From: Knoellia locipacati
Lineage (GTDB): Bacteria > Actinomycetota > Actinomycetes > Actinomycetales > Dermatophilaceae
Length of the DNA stretch: 64,000 nt
Assembly (NCBI RefSeq): GCF_007992835.1
Contig: NZ_BKBA01000009.1
Span: forward strand, 248,001 to 312,000
Direction of reading: 5' to 3'
How positions within the stretch are numbered: position 1 is the stretch's first letter; the number at the start of each line of letters is the position of its first letter. The notes beneath the pieces were generated by a model, which did no database searches, was not told where the DNA came from, and worked only from the letters and a program-made list of their open reading frames with translations. The translations under genes and the position numbers were made by a program. This document shows, one piece after another, positions 22,602 through 31,485 of this stretch.

Positions 22602-23494
22602 CCGCCCCGATGCGGGTCGGCCTCGTCATCAACCCGACGGCCGGCAAGAACACCGGTGCCCGGATCGGTCGTGAGGCCGCGTCGCTCCTGGCCGCCGCGG
22701 GGCACGAGATCGTGGACCTCTCGGCGATGGACGGGGCGCACGCCCTCGCGCGGGGCCGGGCCGCGATCCTCGAGAGGTCGGTCGACGTCGTCGTCGTCGC
22801 CGGTGGTGACGGCATGGTCCACCTCGGCGTCAACCTCGTCGCCGGCACCGACGTGCCGCTCGGCATCATCGCCGCCGGCACGGGCAACGACAACGCCCGC
22901 GAGCTCGGCCTGCCGGTGCGCGACGCCGCGAAGGCCGTCGAGCGGATCACGCGGGGCGCCACCCGGCGCATCGACGCGATCCGTCTCGTCACCGCGCAGG
23001 GCGAGGCACGCTGGTTCGTCGGTGTGCTCGCCGCGGGCTTCGACGCCGTCGTCAACGAGCGTGCCAACGGCTGGCGCTGGCCCAAGGGACAGATGCGCTA
23101 CAACCTCGCGATCGCCCGCGAGCTCGGTGTCTTCCGCCCCATTCCCTACGTCGTCGAGATCGACGGCACCCGGCACGAGACCAAGGCGATGCTCGTCGCG
23201 GTCGCCAACGGGCCGGCGTACGGGGGAGGCATGAAGGTCGTCCCGGAGGCGAGCTACGACGACGGGATGCTCGACGTCCTCATCCTCCACGAGGTGTCGA
23301 TCCCGACGCTGCTGCGCGTCTTCCCGAAGGTCTTCAAGGGCGAGCACGTGAGCCACCCCGCCGTCGAGATCCTGCGCGGGCGCCACGTCCGGCTGGAGGC
23401 CAGGGGGATCGTGTCCTACGCCGACGGTGAACGGTTCGAACCGCTGCCCCTCGACTGCGAGGTCGTCCCCGGAGCGGTGACCGTCCTGACGTAG
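22598..23494 (+). CDS. Diacylglycerol/sphingosine kinase family lipid kinase
   Basis: 298 residues with the DAGK catalytic signature: GLVINPTAGKNTG at the start, VVVAGGDGMVHLGVN (about 65-79) and GIIAAGTGNDNARELG. The C-terminal domain has VANGPAYGGGMKVVPEASYDDGMLDVL, typical of DgkB/YegS-like kinases. It probably phosphorylates a membrane lipid. GTG 22598 overlaps the tatC stop; ATG 22610 is the alternative start. The helY -10 box overlaps its stop. Confidence 0.9.
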   Translation: MTAPMRVGLVINPTAGKNTGARIGREAASLLAAAGHEIVDLSAMDGAHALARGRAAILERSVDVVVVAGGDGMVHLGVNLVAGTDVPLGIIAAGTGNDNARELGLPVRDAAKAVERITRGATRRIDAIRLVTAQGEARWFVGVLAAGFDAVVNERANGWRWPKGQMRYNLAIARELGVFRPIPYVVEIDGTRHETKAMLVAVANGPAYGGGMKVVPEASYDDGMLDVLILHEVSIPTLLRVFPKVFKGEHVSHPAVEILRGRHVRLEARGIVSYADGERFEPLPLDCEVVPGAVTVLT

Positions 23495-23504
23495 CCTGAC
23501 CGGC

Positions 23505-26378
23505 ATGAGCACCCCGGGCCCACATCTGGCGGCATTCACGGCCTCGTTGGAGTTCCCCCTGGACGACTTCCAGGTGCAGGGGTGCCTGGCCGTCGAGGCC
23601 GGTCAGGGCGTCCTCGTCGCGGCGCCCACCGGCGCCGGCAAGACGATCGTCGGGGAGTTCGCCGTCCACCTCGCGCTGGCGACGGGACGCAAGGCGTTCT
23701 ACACGACGCCGATCAAGGCCCTGTCGAACCAGAAGTACCACGACCTCGTCGCCGTCCACGGCGTCGACAAGGTCGGCCTGCTCACCGGCGACTCCTCGGT
23801 CAACGGTGAGGCGCCCGTCGTCGTCATGACGACCGAGGTCCTGCGCAACATGGTCTATGCCGGGAGCTCGACGCTGCGCAACCTCGGCTTCGTCGTCATG
23901 GACGAGGTCCACTACCTCGCCGACCGCTTCCGCGGCGCCGTGTGGGAGGAGGTCATCATCCACCTGCCCGAGTCGGTGCAGGTGATCTCGCTGTCCGCGA
24001 CGGTGAGCAACGCCGAGGAGTTCGGTGACTGGCTCGCCGAGGTCCGCGGCAACCACGCCGTCGTCGTCTCCGAGCACCGCCCGGTCCCGCTCTGGCAGCA
24101 CATGCTCGTCGGCAGCTCGCTGTTCGACCTCTTCGTCGACGAGACCGCCGAGCCGCGCGAGGACGGATCGACCCCACGGGTCAGCCCCGACCTCGTGCAG
24201 GCCATCCGCGGAGCCGACCAGCGCCGGGCTGACGACGGGTGGGTGCGGGGGAGCACCCGAGACCGTGGGCGCGGCCGTGACATGGGTCGCGACCGCGGAC
24301 GCGGTCCGGGTCGCGGGGGCTCCGGCGGACCCGGGTATGCCGGTCAGGGCCCTCGCGGGGGACCGGGCGGCAACGGCAGGCAGGCAGGGCCCGGCGGGTC
24401 CTCCGGTCGCGACGACCGCGGGTTCGTCCGCGGCGGACGACCCGGCGGCGGCGCCACCCGCGCCGAGGTCATCGCCCAGCTCGACCGCGACGGCCTGCTG
24501 CCAGCGATCACGTTCATCTTCAGCCGGATGGGGTGCGAGGCCGCCGTCGGCCAGCTGCTGTCCACCGACACCCGGCTCATCCCTCAGCGCGAGGGCGAGC
24601 GGATCCGTCGCCACGTCGAGGAGCGCATGGGCTCGCTCGCCGAGGAGGACCTGGGCATCCTGGGCTACTTCGACTTCGTCGAAGGGCTCTCCCGTGGGTT
24701 CGCGTGCCACCACGCCGGGATGCTCCCGCTCTTCCGCGAGATCGTCGAGGAGCTCTTCACCGCCGGCCGGATCCGCGCCGTCTTCGCCACCGAGACCCTG
24801 GCGCTGGGCATCAACATGCCCGCGCGCACCGTCGTCCTCGAGAAGCTCGTCAAGTTCAACGGCGAGGCGCACGTCGACGTCACCCCGGCCGAGTACACCC
24901 AGCTCACGGGGCGTGCCGGGCGTCGAGGCATCGACATCGAGGGCCACGCCGTCGTCCAGTGGAGTCGCGGGCTCGATCCGATCGCCGTCGGTGGCCTGGC
25001 CTCGACCCGCACCTACCCGCTGCGCTCGAGCTTCCGGCCGACGTACAACATGGCGGTCAACCTCGTGGCCCAAGTGGGTCGCCAGGTGGCCCGCGACATC
25101 CTCGAGACCTCGTTCGCGCAGTTCCAGGCCGACCGCGCCGTCGTCGGGCTCGCCACCAAGGTGCGCCGCAACGAGGAGGCGCTCGACGGCTACGCCGAGT
25201 CGATGCACTGCCACCTCGGGGACTTCCGCGAGTACGCCGGGCTCCGCCGCGCCATCGCCGACGCCGAGAAGGACGGCGCCAAGAAGCGTTCGGCCAGCCG
25301 GCGGGCCGAGGCAGCCATCAGCCTCGAGAACCTCAAGGTCGGCGACGTCGTCAAGGTGCCCGCCGGCCGTCGCTCCGGCTGGGCCGTCGTCGTCCAGTCC
25401 GCGCGCACCGGCAAGGGCGCCCCCAGCGGCCCGGGCGTGGTCACCGAGGACCGCCAGTTCCGTCGGCTCACGCTCACCGACGTCCCCGTGCCCGTCGAGG
25501 CCGCGGTCCGCATCACCGTGCCCAAGCACTTCAACCCCAAGTCACCGAAGTCGCGTCGTGACCTGGCGACGACGATGCGCATTGCCGTGCCGCACGACCC
25601 GCCGCCGAAGTCGGCCAAGGAGGTCGGCCGGGAGGCGGCGCAGGAGCACGACCGGATCGCGCACCTGCGCGAGGAGCTCAAGGCCCACCCGTGCCATCAG
25701 TGCCCCGACCGCGAGGACCACGCCCGGTGGGCCGAGCGCTGGCACCGTCTCAAGCGCGAGACGTCCGGCCTGCAGCGCAAGGTCGAGGGCCGCACCAACA
25801 GTGTCGCCCGCACCTTCGACCGGATCTGCGTCGTGCTGCGACAGCTCGGCTACCTCGACGACGACAGCGCGGTGACCGACCGCGGGGAGCGGCTGCGCCG
25901 CCTCTACACCGAGCGCGACCTGCTCGCGGCCGAGTGCCTGCGGCGCGACGTCTGGAAGCGTCTCGACGCTCCCGGGCTCGCCGCCTGCGTCTCGACCCTC
26001 GTCCACGAGCCCCGGCACGAGCAGGCCGACCCCTCACCCCGGATGCCCAACGACGAGGTCGCCACGGCGGTCACCGAGATGCAGCGCCTGTGGAGCGAGC
26101 TCGACGACCTCGAGGGCCAGCACGGCCTCGAGACGACGATGGCCCCCGACGGCGGGATGGCCTGGATGGTGCACCGCTGGGCGAGCGGCGAGCGGCTCGA
26201 CGCCGTGCTGCGCGGGCAGGAGATGGCCGCCGGTGACTTCGTGCGCCGGTGCAAGCAGATCGTCGACCTGCTCGGTCAGATCGCCGACGCCGCCCCCGAC
26301 ACCGAGCTGCGCCGGTCGGCGCGCAAGGCCATCGACGGCGTCCGGCGCGGCGTCGTCGCCGCCGACCGCCTCGACTGA
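23505..26378 (+). CDS. helY: Ski2/Mtr4-like DExH RNA helicase HelY
   Basis: 957 residues, homologous to mycobacterial HelY (Rv2092c). Motif I is APTGAGKT (about 40-47), motif II VVMDEVHYL, motif III LSATVSN, and motif VI QLTGRAGRRGID (about 466-477). The C-terminal half carries the winged-helix/ratchet region and the DSHCT-like end. Residues about 248-317 are an inserted Arg/Gly-rich tract (GRGRDMGRDRGRGPGRG and similar) between the RecA domains, resembling an RGG RNA-binding region. TAGCCT (23492-23497) overlaps the previous stop and lies 7 nt before the ATG, so it has its own leaderless start. Confidence 0.93.
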   Translation: MSTPGPHLAAFTASLEFPLDDFQVQGCLAVEAGQGVLVAAPTGAGKTIVGEFAVHLALATGRKAFYTTPIKALSNQKYHDLVAVHGVDKVGLLTGDSSVNGEAPVVVMTTEVLRNMVYAGSSTLRNLGFVVMDEVHYLADRFRGAVWEEVIIHLPESVQVISLSATVSNAEEFGDWLAEVRGNHAVVVSEHRPVPLWQHMLVGSSLFDLFVDETAEPREDGSTPRVSPDLVQAIRGADQRRADDGWVRGSTRDRGRGRDMGRDRGRGPGRGGSGGPGYAGQGPRGGPGGNGRQAGPGGSSGRDDRGFVRGGRPGGGATRAEVIAQLDRDGLLPAITFIFSRMGCEAAVGQLLSTDTRLIPQREGERIRRHVEERMGSLAEEDLGILGYFDFVEGLSRGFACHHAGMLPLFREIVEELFTAGRIRAVFATETLALGINMPARTVVLEKLVKFNGEAHVDVTPAEYTQLTGRAGRRGIDIEGHAVVQWSRGLDPIAVGGLASTRTYPLRSSFRPTYNMAVNLVAQVGRQVARDILETSFAQFQADRAVVGLATKVRRNEEALDGYAESMHCHLGDFREYAGLRRAIADAEKDGAKKRSASRRAEAAISLENLKVGDVVKVPAGRRSGWAVVVQSARTGKGAPSGPGVVTEDRQFRRLTLTDVPVPVEAAVRITVPKHFNPKSPKSRRDLATTMRIAVPHDPPPKSAKEVGREAAQEHDRIAHLREELKAHPCHQCPDREDHARWAERWHRLKRETSGLQRKVEGRTNSVARTFDRICVVLRQLGYLDDDSAVTDRGERLRRLYTERDLLAAECLRRDVWKRLDAPGLAACVSTLVHEPRHEQADPSPRMPNDEVATAVTEMQRLWSELDDLEGQHGLETTMAPDGGMAWMVHRWASGERLDAVLRGQEMAAGDFVRRCKQIVDLLGQIADAAPDTELRRSARKAIDGVRRGVVAADRLD

Positions 26379-26381
26379 GAA

Positions 26382-26398
26382 CCCCTGCGGCTCAGGGG
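26382..26398. terminator. Short hairpin between convergent helY and exonuclease genes
   Basis: CCCCTG and CAGGGG arms (26382-26387 and 26393-26398) with a 5-nt loop lie four bases after the helY stop and overlap the exonuclease stop. It could serve both convergent genes. There is no T-tract, so the call is modest. Confidence 0.4.
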
Positions 26399-27384
26399 AT
26401 CTGGAGCGCTGCCAGGACCCGGTTGATCGGGTTCGTGATGCCGTAGGTCGACGCGAGCTCGCTGAGCAGGCGCGTGTCGGCCACCGCCTTCGGCAGGGCC
26501 GTGTCGACCTGCGCGACCGGGGCGTCGCGTGCGACGCGCACGACGCGAGGCGCGACGTCGAGGTATGCCGTGGCCGCCTCGAGGTTGGCCCGGCGGGCTC
26601 CCTTGATGGCCGGGTCACCCTCCTCGAGGGCCTTGCGCAGGCCGTCGAGGGTCCCGTATGCCGCGATGAGCTGGGCGGCGGTCTTGTCACCGATGCCCTT
26701 GACGCCGGGGAGGCCGTCGCTCGTGTCCCCGCGCAGGATCGACATGTCGGCGTACGCGTCACCGGACGGCACGGCATACCTGTCCTCGAGGTAGGCCTGC
26801 GTGCCGAGGTCGGGCTCACGGACACCGCCCTTGCCGGTGTAGAGCACGCGCACGGCGTTCTCGTCGTCGATGAGCTGGAGCAGGTCGCGGTCGCCGGTGA
26901 CGACGTCGATGGCCATCGTGCCGCGGTGCCGCTCGACGAGGGTGCCGATGACGTCGTCGGCCTCGAACCCGTCGGCGCCCAGGCGGGGGATGCCGAACGC
27001 CGCGAGGGCGTCGGCGATGAGCGGGACCTGGGGAGCGAGGTCGTCCGGCACCTCCTCGGCGGCGGTGTCGTCGGAGGCGGGGTGTGCCTGGTCGGGGGCG
27101 TCACCCGGAGCAGGGCTGGGCGCCGTGGCGCCCGGGCCACCGACGCGGTGCGCCTTGTAGCTCGGGATGAGGTCGACCCGGAACTGGGGGCGCCAGTCGT
27201 TGTCCCAGCAGGCGACGAGGTGCGTGGGCTGGTGCGCCGTGACGAGGGTGGCGATCATGTCGAGGAAGCCTCGCAGGGCGTTGGTGGGGTGCTCGTCGGG
27301 TGACGTGCGCTGGTCCGGGACGCCGTAGAACGCGCGGAAGTACAGCGAGGCGGAGTCGAGGAGCAGGAGCCGGTCCGTCGTCAT
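26392..27384 (-). CDS. Stand-alone 5'-3' exonuclease (PolA N-terminal domain homologue)
   Basis: 330 residues with the FEN-type fold: LLLLDSASLYFRAFYGVP, metal-binding GADGFEADDVIGTL and VVTGDRDLLQLI, and the helix-hairpin-helix segment LPGVKGIGDKTAAQLI. This is the Rv2090-type enzyme that acts on flaps and RNA primers without a polymerase domain. A Pro/Ala/Asp-rich insertion at about 80-115 is poorly conserved. TAGGCT (27391-27396) is 6 nt before the ATG. The position after helY matches mycobacterial gene order. Confidence 0.92.
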   Translation of the reverse strand: MTTDRLLLLDSASLYFRAFYGVPDQRTSPDEHPTNALRGFLDMIATLVTAHQPTHLVACWDNDWRPQFRVDLIPSYKAHRVGGPGATAPSPAPGDAPDQAHPASDDTAAEEVPDDLAPQVPLIADALAAFGIPRLGADGFEADDVIGTLVERHRGTMAIDVVTGDRDLLQLIDDENAVRVLYTGKGGVREPDLGTQAYLEDRYAVPSGDAYADMSILRGDTSDGLPGVKGIGDKTAAQLIAAYGTLDGLRKALEEGDPAIKGARRANLEAATAYLDVAPRVVRVARDAPVAQVDTALPKAVADTRLLSELASTYGITNPINRVLAALQIP

Positions 27385-27425
27385 GGCGGCAGCCTAGTTG
27401 GGCGATGACGGGGCCGGGGGAGGGC

Positions 27426-27785
27426 TCAGAACGCCCCGGCGACGGTGCCGACGAGCCACAGGGCACCGGCCGCGACCAGCAGGGCCCCGACGACGACGTC
27501 CCACGCGGTGCGGCGTGAGCCCGAGCGGGTCCGCACGAGGCGGACGACGAGGGTCACGACGAGGACGAGGACGCTCAACGGGGCAAGGCCGATGACGCCG
27601 ACGAACGACGCGACGTCGCGCGGCGTCGGTGTGCACCCGAAGCCCAAGCCGGCACACTGCCCGCCCGGGTTGCGGTCGGGCGCCGAGAGGAACCACGCGA
27701 GCCAGCCGAGCCAGAGGATGGCGAGGACCGCGAGCACGATGAGGGAGCCGCGTGGGGAGCGTGTGGTTCTCGACGGTGCCGTCAT
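27426..27785 (-). CDS. Small membrane protein of unknown function
   Basis: 119 residues with three hydrophobic helices (about 15-33, 60-85 and 94-114) and a Cys-containing loop (GGQCAGLGFGCTPTPRD) between the first two. It could correspond by position to the membrane protein Rv2091c, but no family motif is recognised. ATG 27785 is chosen (MTAPSRTT); ATG 27794 is possible. It is divergent from the Lrp gene. Confidence 0.65.
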   Translation of the reverse strand: MTAPSRTTRSPRGSLIVLAVLAILWLGWLAWFLSAPDRNPGGQCAGLGFGCTPTPRDVASFVGVIGLAPLSVLVLVVTLVVRLVRTRSGSRRTAWDVVVGALLVAAGALWLVGTVAGAF

Positions 27786-27822
27786 GCCAGACATCGTGCC
27801 CTGTGGCCCTAGGGTTGGCCCC

Positions 27823-28245
27823 GTGGAGGACCTGGACCGCAAGATCGTCGACCAGCTCTCGACCGACGGACGGATGAGCTACACCGACCTCGGACGGGCG
27901 CTGGGCATGTCGACGTCGGCAGTGCATCAGCGTGTGCGCCGCCTCGAGAAGCGCGGCGTCATCAAGGGCTACACGGCCAGGATCGACCACGCCGCCATCG
28001 GGGTCGCCATGACGGCGTTCATCTCGATCACGCCGCTGGACCCCGCGGCGCCCGACGACATCCCGGACCGTCTGCGCGACGTGCCGGCGGTCGAGGAGTG
28101 CCACTCGGTGGCGGGCGACATGAACTACGTCCTCAAGGTGCGGGTGGCCACGCCGCACGAGCTCGAGGAGCTGCTGGCGACGATCCGCGCCAAGGCCAAC
28201 GTGTCGACCCGGACGACGGTCGTGCTCTCCACTCCCTGGGAGTAG
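27823..28245 (+). CDS. Lrp/AsnC family transcriptional regulator
   Basis: 140 residues: N-terminal HTH (LDRKIVDQLSTDGRMSYTDL, GMSTSAVHQRVRRLEKRGVI) and a RAM ligand-binding domain at about 65-140 (ECHSVAGDMNYVLKVRVAT). Such proteins sense amino acids. TAGGGT (27810-27815) lies 7 nt before the GTG, so it is leaderless. A link to the lysine cluster 3.6 kb away is possible but not shown by the sequence. Confidence 0.9.
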   Translation: MEDLDRKIVDQLSTDGRMSYTDLGRALGMSTSAVHQRVRRLEKRGVIKGYTARIDHAAIGVAMTAFISITPLDPAAPDDIPDRLRDVPAVEECHSVAGDMNYVLKVRVATPHELEELLATIRAKANVSTRTTVVLSTPWE

Positions 28246-28316
28246 CCCGTCGGGGCCGTCCGGAGGCTGTGGAAAAGCCCACGGCCGTTTCGCCGTCACC
28301 CGGCACCATCGGCGGC

Positions 28317-28734
28317 ATGACCTTCGAGAACCTGCCCCCGAACTTCCGCGACCTCCCGCTCGACGACCCGGTGCTGCGCGCCGACGCCGTCGACCTCTTC
28401 GTGTCCCACGCCGACCGCGAGGCCGGCTGTCTCGCCCTGGTGTTCCTCGACGAGAACCACCGGGTGACGACGCCCGTCGTCGTCGGCGATGGGCTCACCC
28501 ACGCCCGAGCAGGTGCGCTTCGTGCTCGACAAGGTCGTGGCCGACCTCAGACCTCCGGCCCTCGTGCTGGCACTGGGCCGGATGGGCTCGCCGCTGTTCA
28601 CCGACGACGACAGAGCGTGCCACCAGGCCGTCGTCGACGGCTGTCGCGAGCTCGGGGTCAACCTGCTCGCGACCTATGTCGTCACCGGCAACGCGGTACG
28701 TGAGCTGCCAGACCACCTGCGGATCGCGTCCTAG
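28317..28734 (+). pseudogene. Conserved hypothetical gene interrupted by a single-base frameshift
   Basis: The first part reads MTFENLPPNFRDLPLDDPV and continues to VVVGDG in one frame. The rest (SPTPEQVRFVLDKVVADL to LPDHLRIAS, stop 28732-28734) is in the +1 frame. Removing one G from GGG at about 28490-28492 restores one protein of about 138 residues with even codon usage throughout. In the original frame the tail turns arginine-rich and ends at 28703. The joined protein has no motif I can name. It may be a real lesion, a sequencing error or programmed slippage; translation from ATG 28489 could make the second half alone. Confidence 0.7.
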
Positions 28735-28758
28735 CCGCCCGGCCGCGGCAAGCCGTGA

Positions 28759-29535
28759 CTAGGCGCCCGGCAGGGTGAGGATCTGCGCACCGTCGTCGGT
28801 GATGGCGATCGTGTGCTCGGTGTGGGCGGTGAGGCAGCCGGTCGCGCTGCGCAGCGTCCAGCCGTCGGCATCGGTCACCAGCTCTGCGGTGTCGGCCATG
28901 ACCCACGGCTCGAGCGCGAGCATCAGCCCGGGGCGGAGCGTGAACCCGCGACCCGGACGGCCGGTGTTGGACACGTGCGGGTCCTGGTGCATCGTCGAGC
29001 CGATGCCGTGCCCACCGAACTGGGTGTTGACCGGGTAGCCCGCCTCGGTGAGCACCGTGCCGATCGCGTGCGACAGGTCGCCGATCCGGGCCCCCGGGCC
29101 GGCAGCCGCGATCCCGGCCTCTAGCGCCCGCTCGGTGGCGGCGATGAGCGCACCACCCTCGGGCTGCTTGTCGGCACCGCCGACGACGAAGGTGATCGCG
29201 GCGTCGGCGGCGACTCCGGCCCTGAGGATCGCGAGGTCGAGCGTGAGGACGTCGCCGTCGGCCAGCGAGTAGTCGTGCGGCAGCCCGTGCAGGACGGCGT
29301 CGTTGACCGAGGTGCAGATGTAGTGCCCGAACGGGCCGCGCCCGAAGGAGGGCTCGTAGTCGACGTAGCAGGACTCCGCACCGGCATCGAGGATCATCGC
29401 CTTGGTCCAGGCGTCGATCTCGAGCAGGTTGGTCCCCTCGGTGCTCCGTGCCTTGACGGTCTGAAGGATCTCACCGACGAGCGCGCCGGTGACCCGTCCG
29501 CGCGCGACCTCCGTGGGGCTGAGGATCTCGATCAT
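28759..29535 (-). CDS. map: Methionine aminopeptidase type I
   Basis: 258-residue metallopeptidase that removes initiator methionine. The fold and ligands are recognisable: substrate-pocket VNDAVLHGLP, metal ligands in LTLDLAI and AADAAITF, GHGIGSTMH, ALEPWV and TAHTEHTIAIT. The usual IEP motif reads LEP. It is a second-type, short MetAP without a zinc-finger extension, probably a paralogue of the ribosomal-operon enzyme. It may be cotranscribed with ybaK 12 bp upstream. Confidence 0.9.
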   Translation of the reverse strand: MIEILSPTEVARGRVTGALVGEILQTVKARSTEGTNLLEIDAWTKAMILDAGAESCYVDYEPSFGRGPFGHYICTSVNDAVLHGLPHDYSLADGDVLTLDLAILRAGVAADAAITFVVGGADKQPEGGALIAATERALEAGIAAAGPGARIGDLSHAIGTVLTEAGYPVNTQFGGHGIGSTMHQDPHVSNTGRPGRGFTLRPGLMLALEPWVMADTAELVTDADGWTLRSATGCLTAHTEHTIAITDDGAQILTLPGA

Positions 29536-29547
29536 GGAGCGACCCTC

Positions 29548-30051
29548 TCACGCCGTCGGACGGCCGATCGGCGCCAGGGTGGCGCCGGTGACCCGGACGA
29601 GGTCGGCCGGCGAGAGCTCGAGGTCGAGACCGCGCCGCCCTCCGGACACGAGGACGCTCTCGTGCGACGAGGCGGACTCATCCACCACGGTCGGCAGCGG
29701 CCGCTTCTGACCGATGGGGGAGATGCCACCCACGACGTAGCCCGAGCTGCGCTCGGCGGCCCCGGGATCGGCCATCGTCACCTTCTTGACCCCCAGGGCC
29801 ATGGCGATCGCCTTGAGGTCGAGCGTGCCGTCCACGGGGACGATGCCGACGGCGAGCCCGCTGCCGGTGTCGACGAGCAGGGTCTTGAACACCCGCTCCG
29901 GCTCGACGCCCAATGCCTGCGCGGCCTCGAGACCGAAGGACTCGGCCGCAGGGTCGTGCTCGTAGGCGCGGACGGCATACGGGATGTCTGCCTTCGTCAG
30001 CGCGGCGGTCGCCGGCGTGCCGACGGAGCCACCGCGGTCCTTGCGTCCCAT
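29548..30051 (-). CDS. ybaK: Cys-tRNA(Pro)/Cys-tRNA(Cys) deacylase YbaK
   Basis: 167 residues of the YbaK/EbsC fold: TPATAALTKADIPYAVRAYEHDP, RVFKTLLVDTGS with the catalytic lysine, and VGGISPIGQKRPLPTVVDES with the GxxSPxG substrate loop. It hydrolyses mischarged Cys-tRNA(Pro). TACCCT (30058-30063) is 6 nt before the ATG and overlaps a GTATGCCG octamer, so the mRNA is probably leaderless. Confidence 0.92.
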   Translation of the reverse strand: MGRKDRGGSVGTPATAALTKADIPYAVRAYEHDPAAESFGLEAAQALGVEPERVFKTLLVDTGSGLAVGIVPVDGTLDLKAIAMALGVKKVTMADPGAAERSSGYVVGGISPIGQKRPLPTVVDESASSHESVLVSGGRRGLDLELSPADLVRVTGATLAPIGRPTA

Positions 30052-30073
30052 GACGCGAGGGTATGCCGTGGGC

Positions 30074-31327
30074 TCACTCGCGCGTGGTGAAGGTCCGCAT
30101 CAGCGCGGCGGCACCCGAGAGCACGACCACGACGAGCCCGTAGACCGACGCCGTCGTCTCGAGCCCCAGCTCGGGCGCGGCGAAGCCGGCGGCCACGGCG
30201 GGCAGGCCGAACGCGAGGTAGCTCACGACGAAGACGCTCGAGAAGAGCTCGCCTCGCTGCTCCGGGCCGACCGTGGGGGTGATCGAGCGCATGATGCCGA
30301 GGAACGACGTCCCGAAGCCCGAGCCGGCCACGACGGCGGCGAGCAGGAAGCCCGGGAGCGACTGCGCATGGAGGGCGACGAGCGTGAGCGCGGTGCCGAG
30401 GGCGAGCATGGTCGTCCCGTAGATCGTCACCTGCCGCGGTGTGCGGTTGCGGAAGAGGTAGGAGCTGACGGCCCCCGTGCCCGTGAGCACCGCGACGACG
30501 GAGCCCTGGGCGAAGTGGGAGCGTCCACCGAGCAGCTGGCCGACGATCGGCGCACCGAGCGACAGGTAGAGGCCACCTGTGGCCCAGCCGGCGAACAGCG
30601 CCGGGGCCGACCTGCGGAAGGCGGGGCGTGCGGCTGCCGGGATGCCGATGTGCGGGCGGAGCGATCGCGCCCACCCCTCGTGGCGCGGCGAGGTCTCGGG
30701 CAGGGCGAGCGAGCCCAAGGCCATGAGGGCGTAGGTCGCGGTGAGCGCGGCGAAGACGACGGTGAGGGCGCCACCGGGGTTGCCGTCGAGGACGGCCCCG
30801 GCGAGCAGCGCACCGGCGGCGAGCCCGAAAAGCGGGGTCACGCTGTTGAGCGTGGCGGCCAGGCCCGGACGCGACACGGGCTCGAGGTCTGTGACGGCGG
30901 CCGTCATCGTCGAGAGGAGCAGGCCGCCGGCGACACCCTGGACGACGCGGGAGACGAGCAGGGTCGCGACGCTGTCGGAGTGCCAGAAACCGACCATGCT
31001 CGCGGCGAGGACGAGGAAGCCCACGGCGAGGACGGGGCGGCGGCCGATGTGGTCCGAGAGCGAGCCGGTGACGAGCAGCGTGACGAGCAGGGCCAGCGCG
31101 TAGACGCCGAAGATCGTCGTCATGAGACCCGCGGAGAACCCGATCTCCTGCTGGAGCACCGGATAGAACGGCGACGGGGCGCTGGCGCCGACCATCATCG
31201 CGACGACGGCCGCGAGGGCCAGGACGAACCCGGGCCCGCGGCCCAGTCGCCGCCGTGCGCGCTCGGTGGGGGTCGTCCCCTGCTCGACGCCCCGATCGGT
31301 GCCGGTTCGGGTGCTGGTCGTGCTCAT
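30074..31327 (-). CDS. Major facilitator superfamily transporter
   Basis: 417 residues with 12 predicted helices. Motif A-like loops SLSDHIGRRPVLAVG (about 80-95) and the shorter C-terminal FRNRTPRQVTIYG are present, as in drug-efflux and arabinose-efflux permeases. The cytoplasmic N-terminus is Thr/Arg-rich. Substrate unknown. ATG 31327 follows GAGAGG; the open frame extends upstream only as antisense to kamA. Confidence 0.88.
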   Translation of the reverse strand: MSTTSTRTGTDRGVEQGTTPTERARRRLGRGPGFVLALAAVVAMMVGASAPSPFYPVLQQEIGFSAGLMTTIFGVYALALLVTLLVTGSLSDHIGRRPVLAVGFLVLAASMVGFWHSDSVATLLVSRVVQGVAGGLLLSTMTAAVTDLEPVSRPGLAATLNSVTPLFGLAAGALLAGAVLDGNPGGALTVVFAALTATYALMALGSLALPETSPRHEGWARSLRPHIGIPAAARPAFRRSAPALFAGWATGGLYLSLGAPIVGQLLGGRSHFAQGSVVAVLTGTGAVSSYLFRNRTPRQVTIYGTTMLALGTALTLVALHAQSLPGFLLAAVVAGSGFGTSFLGIMRSITPTVGPEQRGELFSSVFVVSYLAFGLPAVAAGFAAPELGLETTASVYGLVVVVLSGAAALMRTFTTRE

Positions 31328-31440
31328 GGGGGCCTCTCGGGACGATTCGACGGTACGAGAGGAGAAGAACCCGTGGCGCGGCTCCGGCATTCCCCGGGGG
31401 CGTCCGCGGGGCGTCCCCGAGGCGCCCCGGGACGTGCGAA

Positions 31441-31471
31441 CGGGCCCGACCTCGGCTGAGGTTCGGGCCCG
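31441..31471 (-). terminator. Terminator downstream of kamA
   Basis: CGGGCCCGAACCTC (minus strand) pairs with its near-perfect complement (one-base bulge) around a short loop, starting about 15 bp after the kamA stop. It separates kamA from the MFS gene on the same strand. Confidence 0.7.
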
Positions 31472-31485
31472 TCCGGAACCTCGGG

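Noticed and set aside
29984-31459. 491-codon plus-strand ORF
   Set aside because: Antisense to the MFS gene; Glu/Arg/Gly-rich shadow.
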